64,000 bases of DNA. Origin: Alistipes ihumii AP11. GTDB lineage: Bacteria; Bacteroidota; Bacteroidia; Bacteroidales; Rikenellaceae. Within the stretch, counting starts at the first letter, position 1; each line of letters starts with the position of its first letter. Made by a program: the position numbers and the translations under genes. Location of the stretch: positions 1,612,001 through 1,676,000 of the forward strand of contig NZ_CP102294.1 in the NCBI RefSeq assembly GCF_025144665.1, written 5' to 3'. Of the stretch, positions 53,978 through 63,614 are shown piece by piece. The notes under the pieces were generated by a model. That model saw only the letters and a list, made by a program, of their open reading frames with translations. It was not told the origin of the DNA and did no database searches.

Positions 53978-55774
53978 TCAGCGCATCCGGACATCGTAAG
54001 GCATAATGGCCTGCACTCCGCCGGCCCCCAGTATGTTTTGCAGCATTTCGTACTGCGAGTAGATCTCTCCGAACTCGCCCTTGAACAACTCGGCGCGGCT
54101 CTCGGCCGACATCATTCTCAGAACCTGCGACAGGGGATCGAGCTCGTCGGCCGGCGTCACGATCCGGAAGTCGCCGGCCACTCCGGCCCGGTCGGCCGCC
54201 AGCGCGATCGCCTCTCTCAGTCCTCCGAAACCGTCTACCAGACCTATCCGGGCCGCATCGATCCCGGACCACACACGACCTCCCCCGATACTGTCCACCG
54301 CCGCGACGCTCATATTGCGTCCCTCGGCCACATGGCCCACGAAAGTCTCATACACGCGCTCGACGCCGTTCTGCATGAACTGCCGTTCGGCGGAACTGAG
54401 CGGCCGCACCCCGACGGCCCCGAATACGGTCATGCCCAGATCGGCCGACGGATTGGTCTTGGCTACGTCGACCGTAATGCCCAGCTTGTTGCGGAGCGTC
54501 TGCTCGCCGTTGAACATCAGTCCGAACACGCCGATCGACCCGGTCAGCGTGACCGGCGAAGCCATGATGGCATCGGCGGGACACGAAATGTAATATCCGC
54601 CCGAAGCCGCCACATTTCCCATCGAAACGATCACCGGGCGCTCCTGGCGGATCTGCTCGATCTCGTGCCAGATCACTTCGGAAGCCAGCGCGCTGCCGCC
54701 CGGACTGTTCACGCGTAGCACGACGGCCTTCACCCGGTCGTCGCGGCGCACATCGGCCAGACGGGCCGCCAGCGAGTTTCCTCCGACCAAGCCTTCCCTG
54801 CTCTTTCCGTCCACGATCTGCCCTTCGGCATAAACGACGGCTATATGATTCTTAGAAAGCTTCTTGATAGGCTCCTTAGGCTGATCGACGTACTCCGCGA
54901 GAGATACGTACCGCGGCTCGTCGTCCGCTCCCGTCCGCTCGCACAGCATCCGCTCCATGTCGGCGGCATAGGCCAGCGAATCGACCATTTTCGTCCGCAC
55001 GGCGCTTTCGCCGTCGGCGAGCGTCAGCTCGGACGCATACCGCTGCAAGTCCGTCGAATCGATTCCCCGGGCCGAAGCGACGTTCTGCACGACATGTCCC
55101 CATATCGACCCGAGCAGACGTTCCATCTGAAGTCGGTTGGCCGGACTCATGCGGTCGGTGATAAACGGCTCGACGGCCGCCTTGAACTCTCCGTGCCGGA
55201 TCACTTCGGGCTGCAGGTCCATCTTGTCGAGCAGACCTTTGTAAAACAATACGCCGGAAGCCAGGCCGACCCATTCGACCCCCCCTTCCGGGTTCAGGTA
55301 AACCTTTTCGGCCGCCGTAGACATATAATAGGATGCCTGCGTATAATAGTCGGAATACCCGATCACCCATTTGCCCGACTGCCGGAAACGCAGCACGGCG
55401 TCGCGTATCTCCTCGAGCGACGCCATGCCGAGGCTCATCGTAGGAGCCACGTTCAGGTAGATTCCCTCGATCCGGTCGTCCGTCTCGGCCCGCTCGATCG
55501 CGCCGAGCACGTCAATCAGCGCCAGGCTGCGCGAAACTTCCATCGACAACAGCTCCTCCATTCCCAGAGCCGAGAACGGATTCGAGGAGGGAGAATCGAC
55601 TATCCTCTCCGAAAGATCGATCCGCAGCACGGAGCCCGGCTCGACGGAAACCGCCTTCTCGCTGAAAAGCGACCCGATGCCGGCCAGCACCATGACGAAA
55701 AATACCCCGATCAGAATATTGGCCACCACGAAAGCGAGCAGGCAGGCCAGAAACGTCTTAATAAACTGGTTCAT
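53978..55774 (-). CDS. sppA: Signal peptide peptidase SppA, 67K type
   Basis: This encodes 598 residues with one N-terminal membrane helix (about 7-32) and two tandem SppA domains, as in E. coli SppA. The nucleophile Ser is in the second half (LTGSIGVFG); the general-base Lys is in the first half (GEFKAAVEPF). SGGYYISCPAD supports the assignment. It degrades cleaved signal peptides at the inner membrane. Divergent from mrp. Confidence 0.95.
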   Translation of the reverse strand: MNQFIKTFLACLLAFVVANILIGVFFVMVLAGIGSLFSEKAVSVEPGSVLRIDLSERIVDSPSSNPFSALGMEELLSMEVSRSLALIDVLGAIERAETDDRIEGIYLNVAPTMSLGMASLEEIRDAVLRFRQSGKWVIGYSDYYTQASYYMSTAAEKVYLNPEGGVEWVGLASGVLFYKGLLDKMDLQPEVIRHGEFKAAVEPFITDRMSPANRLQMERLLGSIWGHVVQNVASARGIDSTDLQRYASELTLADGESAVRTKMVDSLAYAADMERMLCERTGADDEPRYVSLAEYVDQPKEPIKKLSKNHIAVVYAEGQIVDGKSREGLVGGNSLAARLADVRRDDRVKAVVLRVNSPGGSALASEVIWHEIEQIRQERPVIVSMGNVAASGGYYISCPADAIMASPVTLTGSIGVFGLMFNGEQTLRNKLGITVDVAKTNPSADLGMTVFGAVGVRPLSSAERQFMQNGVERVYETFVGHVAEGRNMSVAAVDSIGGGRVWSGIDAARIGLVDGFGGLREAIALAADRAGVAGDFRIVTPADELDPLSQVLRMMSAESRAELFKGEFGEIYSQYEMLQNILGAGGVQAIMPYDVRMR

Positions 55775-55859
55775 CTATTTATCGATTGTTTGTTATTCGC
55801 GATAACGGCCTATCGGCCGGATATTTGCGCGTAAATTTACGAATTATTTCCATTAACGT

Positions 55860-55867
55860 TATCTTTG
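55860..55867 (+). promoter_or_regulatory. -7 element upstream of mrp
   Basis: TATCTTTG matches the TAnnTTTG consensus 31 bp before the mrp ATG. At the -33 position (55836-55839) only TTTA is found. Confidence 0.55.
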
Positions 55868-55898
55868 CAGCAAGAATAATGCAACAGCCGGAGAGTAT

Positions 55899-56969
55899 AT
55901 GACAGAAAACGAAATACTGGACGTGCTGCACGGCGTGCAGCATCCCGAACTGCAGTCGGACATCGTGTCGCTCGGTATGGTCGACGGTGTCCGTATCGAC
56001 GAGGAAGGCATCCGCATCACGATCGTCTTCGCCCGGGCGCGCGACCCGTTCGCTCAAGCGATCCGCAAGCGCAGCGAGGAAGCCGTCGCCTCCCGCTACC
56101 CGCAATACGCCGGAAAAATATCGGTGTTCGTCAAGGAGGCCCCACCTAAGAAAAAAAACGAAAGGCAGACGGTCCCGCTGGGCGCCGACGACCGCATCCG
56201 CCGGATCGTGGCCGTCAGTTCGGCCAAGGGAGGCGTAGGGAAAAGCACCGTCACGGCCAATCTGGCCGTCGCCTTGGCCAAAGCGGGTTACCGGACGGGA
56301 GTGCTCGACGCCGACATTTACGGCCCTTCACAGCCGATGATGTTCGGCGTGGAAGACTATCGTCCGGAAGGAGAGAACATCGAAGGGAAAGAGTGGATCG
56401 TTCCCGCCGAGGCCTACGGCGTCAAGGTCATGTCGATCGGCTTCTTCATCCCGCCGGGCGACGCGCTGATGTGGCGCGGTCCCATGGCGACCAATGCGCT
56501 CCGGCAAATGATCCACCAGACGCTGTGGGGTCCGCTCGATTTTCTGTTGCTGGACCTTCCCCCGGGAACGGGCGACGTACACTTGTCCGTCATTTCGGAA
56601 ATGAAGGTGGACGGAGCCCTGATCGTCACGACTCCCCAACGGGTGGCTTTGGCCGATGTCGTACGGGGGGTACATATGTTCCGCAACGAGAAAGTGAACA
56701 TTCCGATCCTGGGACTGGTCGAGAACATGGCCTGGTTCACTCCCGCCGAGCTGCCCGACAATCGTTACTATATTTTCGGAGAAGGAGAAGCCGCCCGGAT
56801 CGCCGAACAAGAAAAGCTGCCCCTACTGGCCAGCATACCTCTGATTCGCAGCGTGTCGGAAGCGGCGGACAGCGGACGGCCCGTCACCTCAGAAAACTTG
56901 CCGGACGGAAAATTCTACGACCTTTTGGCCGAAGGTGTCGTCGCCGAACTCTGCGAAAGCAGTCGCTGA
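55899..56969 (+). CDS. Mrp/NBP35 family ATPase, iron-sulfur carrier type
   Basis: This encodes 356 residues. An N-terminal DUF59/MIP18-like domain (about 1-85) precedes a P-loop ATPase with SAKGGVGKST, DADIYGPSQP and LDLPPGTGD. In many Mrp proteins a CxxC after ENM binds a bridging Fe-S cluster; here the region reads ENMAWFTPAELPDN with no Cys. It may still act in Fe-S transfer or be a divergent member. It is the last gene left of the composition switch. Confidence 0.92.
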   Translation: MTENEILDVLHGVQHPELQSDIVSLGMVDGVRIDEEGIRITIVFARARDPFAQAIRKRSEEAVASRYPQYAGKISVFVKEAPPKKKNERQTVPLGADDRIRRIVAVSSAKGGVGKSTVTANLAVALAKAGYRTGVLDADIYGPSQPMMFGVEDYRPEGENIEGKEWIVPAEAYGVKVMSIGFFIPPGDALMWRGPMATNALRQMIHQTLWGPLDFLLLDLPPGTGDVHLSVISEMKVDGALIVTTPQRVALADVVRGVHMFRNEKVNIPILGLVENMAWFTPAELPDNRYYIFGEGEAARIAEQEKLPLLASIPLIRSVSEAADSGRPVTSENLPDGKFYDLLAEGVVAELCESSR

Positions 56970-57442
56970 CGATAACTTTTTCCCTTTACGATGACAATTC
57001 GCTGCGCACAAGGCGTTTCTTTCTTACGTCGGAAAGTTGATAAACTGTTCATTCGGCCCGGGCAAGCTGTTCGCCGAATTGATTCTTTTCCGGCCGCCGA
57101 AAGTTGGACGTTCCGGCGAAAAAAATATAGAAGAGAATTTTTCGGAAAAGCAAGGGAAATCCGTTCCGTTTTCCGGACAGCTTATCGAAAGCCGGAATAC
57201 AATAATCCGCCCCTTTCGGCAACGTGTCCGATCTGTTGACAAATATTGTCTACATCTGTCGATCGAGCGATAAAAAAGATTGAAAATCAATCGATATACC
57301 TGAAAATAAATGTTAATCGATTGTTTTTAGAAGTTTAATTACGAATTTTACGGTTCAAAGGAAAAAAGTTACGAACAATATGAACGTCTATTATTACTCT
57401 TATTTTTCCTTTTTATTGAATTAAAACGAAAGAAAAAGAAAA
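56970..57442. other. Candidate replication origin / strand-composition switch
   Basis: This 473-bp gene-free spacer becomes strongly AT-rich from about 57265 to 57442. Left of it the + strand is C/A-rich and most genes run on the - strand; right of it the + strand is G/T-rich and all genes run on the + strand. Such a change from C-excess to G-excess marks the origin on most bacterial chromosomes. Loose DnaA-box-like 9-mers (two mismatches to TTATCCACA) are at 57035-57043 (- strand), 57234-57242 (- strand) and 57246-57254 (+ strand). dnaA itself is not in the window. Confidence 0.45.
57234..57254. promoter_or_regulatory. Near-perfect palindrome upstream of nadA
   Basis: TGTTGACAA and TTGTCTACA flank a 3-bp ATA centre; the halves are mirror images except at one position. 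It lies about 190 bp before nadA and could be an operator or a pair of DnaA boxes. Confidence 0.5.
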
Positions 57443-58399
57443 ATGACTGTCGACAACAAGCTTCCGTCGCCGGAAACCGAATTGGCCGCCCGGATCGTCC
57501 GGCTGAAGAAAGAGAAAGGCGCGGTAATTCTGGCGCACTACTATACGCTGCCCGAAGTGCAGCGCATAGCCGATTTCACGGGCGACAGCCTGGCGCTGTC
57601 GCAACAGGCCGCCCGGACCGATGCGCGGATCATCCTGTTCGCCGGCGTGCACTTTATGGCCGAGACCGCTAAGATATTGTCTCCGGACAAGAAGGTGCTT
57701 TTGCCCGAACCTGCCGCGGGATGCTCGCTGGCCGATTCGTGCCGGGCGGAGGATTTCGCCGAGTTCCTGAAAAGCTATCCGGGACATACGGTCGTGTCGT
57801 ACGTCAATACGTCGGTCGGGGTCAAGGCGCTGACCGATATCTGCTGTACGTCGAGCAACGCGGTGGACGTGATCCGCAGCCTGCCTTCCGACGCGAAGAT
57901 CGTTTTTGCGCCCGACCGCAATCTGGGCAACTACATCCGCGGCGTGACCGGCCGCGATATGGTCGTCTGGGACGGTGCCTGCGGCGTGCACGAGGAATTT
58001 TCGCTGGAAAAGATTCTCGAACTGAAAAAAAAGTATCCCGAAGCCAAGGTGCTCGCTCATCCCGAGTGCAAGAAGACGGTGCTGCTCGCGGCCGACTACA
58101 TCGGCAGCACGGCCGCGCTCCTGCGGTTCGCTTCGACCGATCCGGCCGATACGTTCATCGTCGTGACGGAAGCGGGCATATTGTACCAGATGCGAAAGGA
58201 GAATCCCGGGAAGACTTTCATTCCGGCTCCTCCCGAAGACGCTTCCTGCGGATGCAACAACTGCGCGTTCATGAAAATGGTCACGCTCGACAAGATATAC
58301 CGTGCGTTGCTCGACGAGTCGCCCGAAGTCGTTCTCGACGAGGAGATCCGGCGGAAGGCCGAGGGCTCGATCCGACGTATGCTCGAGATCGGCAAGTAA
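57443..58399 (+). CDS. nadA: Quinolinate synthase A
   Basis: The 318-residue [4Fe-4S] enzyme condenses iminoaspartate with dihydroxyacetone phosphate to quinolinate in NAD synthesis. Cluster cysteines are in AGCSLADSC, CCTSSNAV and DASCGCNNC regions; HYYTLPEVQ and HPECKK are further family motifs. nadB and nadC, often beside it, are not in the window. It is the first gene right of the composition switch. Confidence 0.95.
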   Translation: MTVDNKLPSPETELAARIVRLKKEKGAVILAHYYTLPEVQRIADFTGDSLALSQQAARTDARIILFAGVHFMAETAKILSPDKKVLLPEPAAGCSLADSCRAEDFAEFLKSYPGHTVVSYVNTSVGVKALTDICCTSSNAVDVIRSLPSDAKIVFAPDRNLGNYIRGVTGRDMVVWDGACGVHEEFSLEKILELKKKYPEAKVLAHPECKKTVLLAADYIGSTAALLRFASTDPADTFIVVTEAGILYQMRKENPGKTFIPAPPEDASCGCNNCAFMKMVTLDKIYRALLDESPEVVLDEEIRRKAEGSIRRMLEIGK

Positions 58400-58453
58400 G
58401 CGGCGCGGAAGAAGATCAACCGTATATGACACAACTCATCTAAAAACTTAAAT

Positions 58454-60592
58454 ATGAAAAAATTGTTGATTGCCTGTCTGCTGCTGGCGCTCGGCGCGCC
58501 TTCGCTGAAAGCGGACGAGGGGATGTGGCTGCTGCCGTATCTCGAGAAACTGAACATCAGGGACATGAAGGCCAAGGGTTTCAAGCTGTCGGCCAAGGAC
58601 ATTTACAACTTGAACGGAGACGCGATCAAAGATGCGATCGTAATTTTCGGGAACGGCTGCACCGGCGAGATCGTTTCGGACCGGGGACTGCTGCTGACGA
58701 ACCACCATTGCGGATTCGATGCGATCCAGAGCCACAGCAGCGTCGAGCACGACTACCTGAAGAACGGTTTCTGGGCGATGTCCGATCAGGAGGAGATTCC
58801 TACGCCGGGTCTGACCGTGACGTTCATTCGCCGGATCAGCGACGTTTCGGATCGTATTCTGCCTCAGTTGAGCGACACGCTGTCGGAGAAGGACCGCGAA
58901 GCGAAGGTGGCGGAGATCGTCGAGCGGATCAAGAAAGAGACCGAGCTCGACAACGAGCATCAGGAAGTGGAGATTCAGGACTTTTTCGGCGGAAACCAGT
59001 ATCTGATGTTCGTCAAGGAGATATTCAAGGACGTTCGTCTGGTGGGAGCTCCTCCTTCCTCGATCGGTAAGTTCGGCGGCGATACCGACAACTGGATGTG
59101 GCCGCGCCATACGGGCGACTTTTCGGTTTTCCGCGTCTATTCGGACCGTGACGGGCAACCGGCCGAATACAGCAAGGATAACGTGCCTTACGCCGCTCCG
59201 GCCCATCTGACCGTTTCGCTGAAAGGGTACAAGCCGGGGAGCTTCGCGATGATCATCGGCTTTCCGGGATCGACCGAGCGCTATAAGACTTCCTATGAGA
59301 TCGACTACACGTTGGGCACGGACAATCCGAACCGCATTTTCATTCGCGGCGAGCGTCAGAAACTGATGATGGAGGACATGCTGGCCAGCGACGAGGTTCG
59401 CATCCAGTATGCGTCGAAGTATGCCATGTCGTCGAATTACTGGAAAAACTCGATCGGCGAGAGCCGCGGACTGAAAAAGCTGAAGGTGCGCGATACGAAG
59501 CTCGCTACCGAGAAGCGTTTCACCGAGTGGGTCAACGCCGATCCCGCCCGTAAGGAGAAGTACGGCGAGGCGCTGCCGCTGATCAGGAAGGCCGTCGAGG
59601 GCCGGGCTCCGTATATGGACCGTTTGCAGTATTTCTCCGAAACGCTGCTGCGCGGCACCGAGATCATTCAGGCCGCAGGCATCGCCCGGCCTTTGGTCGG
59701 CAAGGATAACCGGCTCGACTCGTCGAAGCTCGAAAGCGTGAAGAAAAAGCTGGAGGCCTTTTATAAGGATTACAGTCCTTCGACCGACCGCAAGATCGCC
59801 AAGCGGATGTTCGGAATTCTGCGCGACAGCATCGCGCCCGAGCATTTGCCCAGCAGCTTCGTCGTGATCGAGGAGCAGTTCGGCGGCGACGCGGATGCCT
59901 ATGTGGACTATGTTTACGACAACTCGGCGTTCGCCGACCGGAGCCGTGCCGAGGCGCTGCTCGCTTCTCCGACCGTCGAGGCGCTGCTCAACGATCCGGC
60001 CTATAAAATGCGTCGCGAGGTAGTGAAGACCTATAACGCGCTGATCGATCCGATCAATTCGTTCAGCGAGGACTTCGCACGGGGTCACCGGTTGTATGTC
60101 GCCGGGCTGATGGAGATGGATGCCGACAAGGTGTTCTACCCGGATGCGAACTTCACGATGCGGCTGACCTACGGGCAGGTACTGCCCTACGAGCCCCAGG
60201 ACGCTGTCAGCTATAACTATTTCACGACGCTCGACGGCGTGATCGCCAAGGAAGATCCGGAGAATGCCTATGAATTTTCCGTGCCCGAAAAGCTCAAGGA
60301 GCTGTACCGGACGAAGGATTACGGACCGTATGCCGAGAAGGGCGTATTGCACGTCGGGTTTATCAGCAACAACGACATTACGGGCGGCAATTCGGGCAGT
60401 CCGGTGATGAACGCCAAAGGTCAGCTGATCGGTTTGGCTTTCGACGGAAACTGGGAGGCCATGAGCGGCGACATAGCGTTCGAGCCCGCGTTGCAGCGAA
60501 CGATCAGCGTCGATATACGTTACGTGCTTTTCATTATCGACAAGTATGCCGGCGCTACTCGGCTGATCGACGAAATGACGATCGTCCGCTAA
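58454..60592 (+). CDS. S46 family dipeptidyl-peptidase, DPP7 type
   Basis: The 712-residue periplasmic peptidase removes N-terminal dipeptides. After a signal peptide (KKLLIACLLLALGAPSLKA) come the triad motifs TNHHCG (His85), DNWMWPRH (Asp) and GGNSGSP (Ser). The S1-pocket position that is Arg in DPP11 and Gly in DPP7 reads Gly here (FDGNWE), predicting preference for hydrophobic rather than acidic residues. Typical of asaccharolytic or protein-using Bacteroidales. A strong terminator follows. Confidence 0.95.
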   Translation: MKKLLIACLLLALGAPSLKADEGMWLLPYLEKLNIRDMKAKGFKLSAKDIYNLNGDAIKDAIVIFGNGCTGEIVSDRGLLLTNHHCGFDAIQSHSSVEHDYLKNGFWAMSDQEEIPTPGLTVTFIRRISDVSDRILPQLSDTLSEKDREAKVAEIVERIKKETELDNEHQEVEIQDFFGGNQYLMFVKEIFKDVRLVGAPPSSIGKFGGDTDNWMWPRHTGDFSVFRVYSDRDGQPAEYSKDNVPYAAPAHLTVSLKGYKPGSFAMIIGFPGSTERYKTSYEIDYTLGTDNPNRIFIRGERQKLMMEDMLASDEVRIQYASKYAMSSNYWKNSIGESRGLKKLKVRDTKLATEKRFTEWVNADPARKEKYGEALPLIRKAVEGRAPYMDRLQYFSETLLRGTEIIQAAGIARPLVGKDNRLDSSKLESVKKKLEAFYKDYSPSTDRKIAKRMFGILRDSIAPEHLPSSFVVIEEQFGGDADAYVDYVYDNSAFADRSRAEALLASPTVEALLNDPAYKMRREVVKTYNALIDPINSFSEDFARGHRLYVAGLMEMDADKVFYPDANFTMRLTYGQVLPYEPQDAVSYNYFTTLDGVIAKEDPENAYEFSVPEKLKELYRTKDYGPYAEKGVLHVGFISNNDITGGNSGSPVMNAKGQLIGLAFDGNWEAMSGDIAFEPALQRTISVDIRYVLFIIDKYAGATRLIDEMTIVR

Positions 60593-60631
60593 TGAGAAAA
60601 CCGGTGCCGGACGACGGGCGCTTTATGAAAG

Positions 60632-60668
60632 ACGAAGGTACGGAACCATTTCCGTACCTTCGTTGTTT
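60632..60668 (+). terminator. Terminator of the S46 peptidase gene
   Basis: A perfect 14-bp stem (ACGAAGGTACGGAA and complement) with loop CCAT is followed by TGTTT. It starts 40 bp after the stop codon. Confidence 0.88.
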
Positions 60669-60797
60669 TCCGGAAGGTTCGCTTTTCCTTGACTGTCTTC
60701 TTCTGTTTTCTGTTGCGGGCGTAGGGAATCCGATAGGTTCCGATCTTGGAAAGAGGCTCGGCGGCGGGTCCGTACCGGCCGGTTTCGGGTTTTCCGG

Positions 60798-60890
60798 CTT
60801 TGTAAAAACGGACTGCGGGCCGGGCGCAGAGTCGAACTCGTTCGGACCGTGCCGAGGCGTGGCGTGTGTTGCGGATTGAAAATCCAAAAC
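60798..60890 (-). repeat. Dispersed intergenic repeat, copy 2
   Basis: It is homologous to 2419-2508, with the shared blocks GAACTCGTTCGG, TGCCGAGGCG and GATTGAAAATCC at equal spacing. It lies between a terminator and the glnS promoter, with no gene depending on it. Strand as for copy 1. Confidence 0.65.
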
Positions 60891-60989
60891 AGGCTTTGTG
60901 GGTTTTTTCCCGTTTTGTCTTTTTCGCCCGGCGTTCGGAAAGGCGCGGCTCCGGATTTTCCGATCGTGCGTTTTTTTGGAAAATAACAT

Positions 60990-60997
60990 TAATTTTG
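60990..60997 (+). promoter_or_regulatory. -7 element upstream of glnS
   Basis: TAATTTTG matches TAnnTTTG, about 100 bp before the glnS start. The nearest TTTG lies only 11 bp upstream, so the -33 box is missing or shifted. Confidence 0.45.
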
Positions 60998-61097
60998 CGA
61001 CGTAGCTGCTTTTGGGAAAAGACGGGAGGTATTGGCGCCGGGCATGTCCGGGACCCTTGTCGTTCACTTTGCGGCTGAAACCCTATTTGATCGAACC

Positions 61098-62783
61098 ATG
61101 AGCAATCCGAACGAAACGGCGGCATCGGTGGAGAGGCCCCTGAATTTTCTGGAAGAGATTATCGAGGAAAGTATCGCGCGCGGCGACAAGCGTGTCCAGA
61201 CTCGCTTTCCGCCGGAGCCCAACGGCTATCTGCACATAGGGCATGCCAAGAGTATTTGCCTGAACTTCGGCTTGGCCAAGAAATACGGCGGCCTGTGCAA
61301 TCTGCGCTTCGACGATACGAATCCGGTCAAGGAGGACGTCGAGTACGTCGATTCGATCAAGGAGGACGTGCGCTGGCTCGGATTCGAGTGGGCCGGCGAA
61401 CACTATGCGTCGGACTATTTCGATCAGTTGTACGAGTGGGCCAAGGAGCTGATAAAAAAAGGACTCGCCTATGTGGACGATCAGACGCAGGAGCAGATTC
61501 GCCAGACTCGCGGCACGGTGACCGTGCCGGGTACGGAAAGCCCGTGGCGGAACCGGTCCGTCGAAGAGAATCTCGATCTGTTCGAGCGGATGCGCGCGGG
61601 CGAGTTCGGCGACGGGGAGAAAGTGCTTCGGGCTAAGATCGACATGGCGCATCCGAACATGCTGTTGCGCGATCCGATCATGTACCGCATTCTGCATTCC
61701 GAGCATCACCGTACGGGGAACAAGTGGTGCATCTATCCGATGTACGACTACGCCCATGGCGAAAGCGACTCGATCGAGCGGATCACGCACTCGATCTGCA
61801 CGCTCGAGTTCGACGTGCACCGTCCGCTATACGACTGGTTTATCGAGAAACTCGGGATTTTTCCGAGCCACCAGTACGAGTTCGCGCGGCTGAATCTGAC
61901 CTATACGATGATGAGCAAGCGCAAGCTGCTTCAGTTGGTGCAGGAAGGTATCGTGACGGGCTGGGACGATCCCCGGATGCCGACGATCAGCGCGCTCCGC
62001 CGTCGGGGCTATACCCCCGAGAGCATTCGTATGTTCGCCGACAAGGTGGGCGTAGCCAAGCGCGACAACGTGATCGATCTGGGGCTGCTCGAGTTCTGCG
62101 TGCGCGAGGACCTGAACAAGCGCGCCGAACGGCGCATGGCGGTGCTCGATCCGCTGAAAGTAGTCATCACGAACTATCCCGAGGACAAGCAGGAAACCGT
62201 CGAATGCGTCAATAATCCCGAGGACGAGTCGGCCGGACGCCGCGGGGTGCCTTTCGGCCGCGAGATATGGATCGAGCGGAGCGATTTCATGGAGAATCCT
62301 CCGAAAAAGTACTATCGCTTGTCGCCGGGCGGCGAGGTTCGCCTGCGCTATGCCTATCTGATCCGGTGCGACGAGGTGATCCGCGACGCGGAAGGCCGCG
62401 TGACGGAGCTCCGGTGCACGTACGATCCGGAGTCGGCCGGCGGAAAGTCGTCCGACGGCCGGCGGGTGAAAGGCGTGATTCATTGGGTTTCGGCAGCGCA
62501 TGCGGTTCGGGCCGAGGTCCGTTTGTTCGACCGGCTGTTCACGCGCGCGAGTCTCGACGATCCGGAGGAGGGCAAGACCTTTTTGGATTACTTGAACCCC
62601 GAGTCGCTGCGCAAGGTAACCGGCTATCTGGAGCCGTCGCTCGCCGAGGCTTCCGTGGGCGACAAGTTTCAGTTCGAACGGACGGGCTATTTCTGCATGG
62701 ACCGCGATTCGGCTCCCGGCAGGCCGGTTTTCAACCGGACCGTCACGCTGAAAGACAGTTGGGCCAAAATAGCCGATAAGTAA
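61098..62783 (+). CDS. glnS: Glutaminyl-tRNA synthetase
   Basis: The 561-residue class I synthetase has HIGH in [16 protein letters not shown] and MSKRK in the active site, and the GlnRS-specific anticodon-binding C-terminal barrels ([20 protein letters not shown]). It resembles E. coli GlnS over its full length. ATG 61098 gives the usual start; the longer frame includes untranslated leader. Its presence means Gln-tRNA is made directly, without needing the amidotransferase route. Confidence 0.96.
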   Translation: MSNPNETAASVERPLNFLEEIIEESIARGDKRVQTRFPPEPNGYLHIGHAKSICLNFGLAKKYGGLCNLRFDDTNPVKEDVEYVDSIKEDVRWLGFEWAGEHYASDYFDQLYEWAKELIKKGLAYVDDQTQEQIRQTRGTVTVPGTESPWRNRSVEENLDLFERMRAGEFGDGEKVLRAKIDMAHPNMLLRDPIMYRILHSEHHRTGNKWCIYPMYDYAHGESDSIERITHSICTLEFDVHRPLYDWFIEKLGIFPSHQYEFARLNLTYTMMSKRKLLQLVQEGIVTGWDDPRMPTISALRRRGYTPESIRMFADKVGVAKRDNVIDLGLLEFCVREDLNKRAERRMAVLDPLKVVITNYPEDKQETVECVNNPEDESAGRRGVPFGREIWIERSDFMENPPKKYYRLSPGGEVRLRYAYLIRCDEVIRDAEGRVTELRCTYDPESAGGKSSDGRRVKGVIHWVSAAHAVRAEVRLFDRLFTRASLDDPEEGKTFLDYLNPESLRKVTGYLEPSLAEASVGDKFQFERTGYFCMDRDSAPGRPVFNRTVTLKDSWAKIADK

Positions 62784-62909
62784 AAGCTCGGTGCGACTTT
62801 CCGGAGATTCGGCCGAACAGGCGGAAACCGAAAGCATTTTTCGCCGACGGAAACGCTCGGGGCCGTCGATGAGTTGTCGGCGCAGCGAGCGCAAAAGTAT
62901 ACTGACCCG

Positions 62910-63614
62910 ATGAACGAACGTAGAATGTTTCGCATGAACCGGGCGGCCGATCCGGTTTTCCGGCTGTCGCTCGTCTTATTGACTTGTCTTTTCTCTTCGG
63001 CCGCGGTTTTCGGCCAGTCCGATTGCCGGATTATCATTACGACGCCCGGGTACGGTTCCATATACCGTTATGCGCCGGAGGAGTTTGCCGCGCAGATGGC
63101 CAGCGATTTCAAGATCGAAGGCGTGACGGTGGATTATGCGACTCTTTCGGAAGGTTGCAAACGGCTCAAGCTGCATATCGGAAGAAAGGATTTCGTCTTT
63201 TCGATCACTTCCCAATCGCCGGTCGCACGCCTGACGTACGACCGGAACCGGCGGCAGTTCAAGGGGATAGGATTCAATTATATCGAGCACGAGGGCGTTC
63301 GCTACGAAGCTCCCAGTTTCAAGGGCCTTACGGTCGAGAAGCTCTCCGAAGCATGGCAGCCGCAAATCGAGAGATTGATCGAAAACCGCAGCCTGCTCGA
63401 AGAGGGCAAGCCGAACGTATTCCTGCTCGAAGCCGATATCGACGAGCAGGGCAACGTACACAAGATAGTCGAGCTGAACGGGGCGCTCCGGCAATATTCT
63501 CAGATATTCATCGACAAACTGTACGACATAGCTGTCAGAGGGTGGCAGCCGGCCAAGAAGGACGGCGTGCCGTTCCGCACGGTATGCCAGTTGAGGTTCG
63601 TACTGACGCGGTAG
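62910..63614 (+). CDS. Secreted protein with TonB C-terminal-like domain
   Basis: This encodes 234 residues. A basic N-terminus and signal peptide (SLVLLTCLFSSAAVFGQ) precede a DUF-like domain (about 40-150) and a C-terminal part with the TonB-like pattern (EADIDEQGNVHKIVELNG, GWQPAKKDGVPFRTVCQLRF). It lacks the membrane anchor and Pro-rich spacer of true TonB, so it is more likely a free periplasmic relative. ATGs at 62925 and 62934 are also possible starts. Function unknown. Confidence 0.75.
   Translation: MNERRMFRMNRAADPVFRLSLVLLTCLFSSAAVFGQSDCRIIITTPGYGSIYRYAPEEFAAQMASDFKIEGVTVDYATLSEGCKRLKLHIGRKDFVFSITSQSPVARLTYDRNRRQFKGIGFNYIEHEGVRYEAPSFKGLTVEKLSEAWQPQIERLIENRSLLEEGKPNVFLLEADIDEQGNVHKIVELNGALRQYSQIFIDKLYDIAVRGWQPAKKDGVPFRTVCQLRFVLTR

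Larger units (their letters stand above)
60593..61097. other. 505-bp spacer with terminator, dispersed repeat and glnS promoter
   Basis: It holds the terminator at 60632-60668, repeat copy 2 at 60798-60890 and the glnS -7 box at 60990-60997. The open frames across the repeat are not genes. Confidence 0.6.

Noticed and set aside
60589-61125. Open frames across the second dispersed repeat
   Set aside because: Their similarity to frames upstream of 2407 comes from the shared intergenic repeat, not from a protein family.
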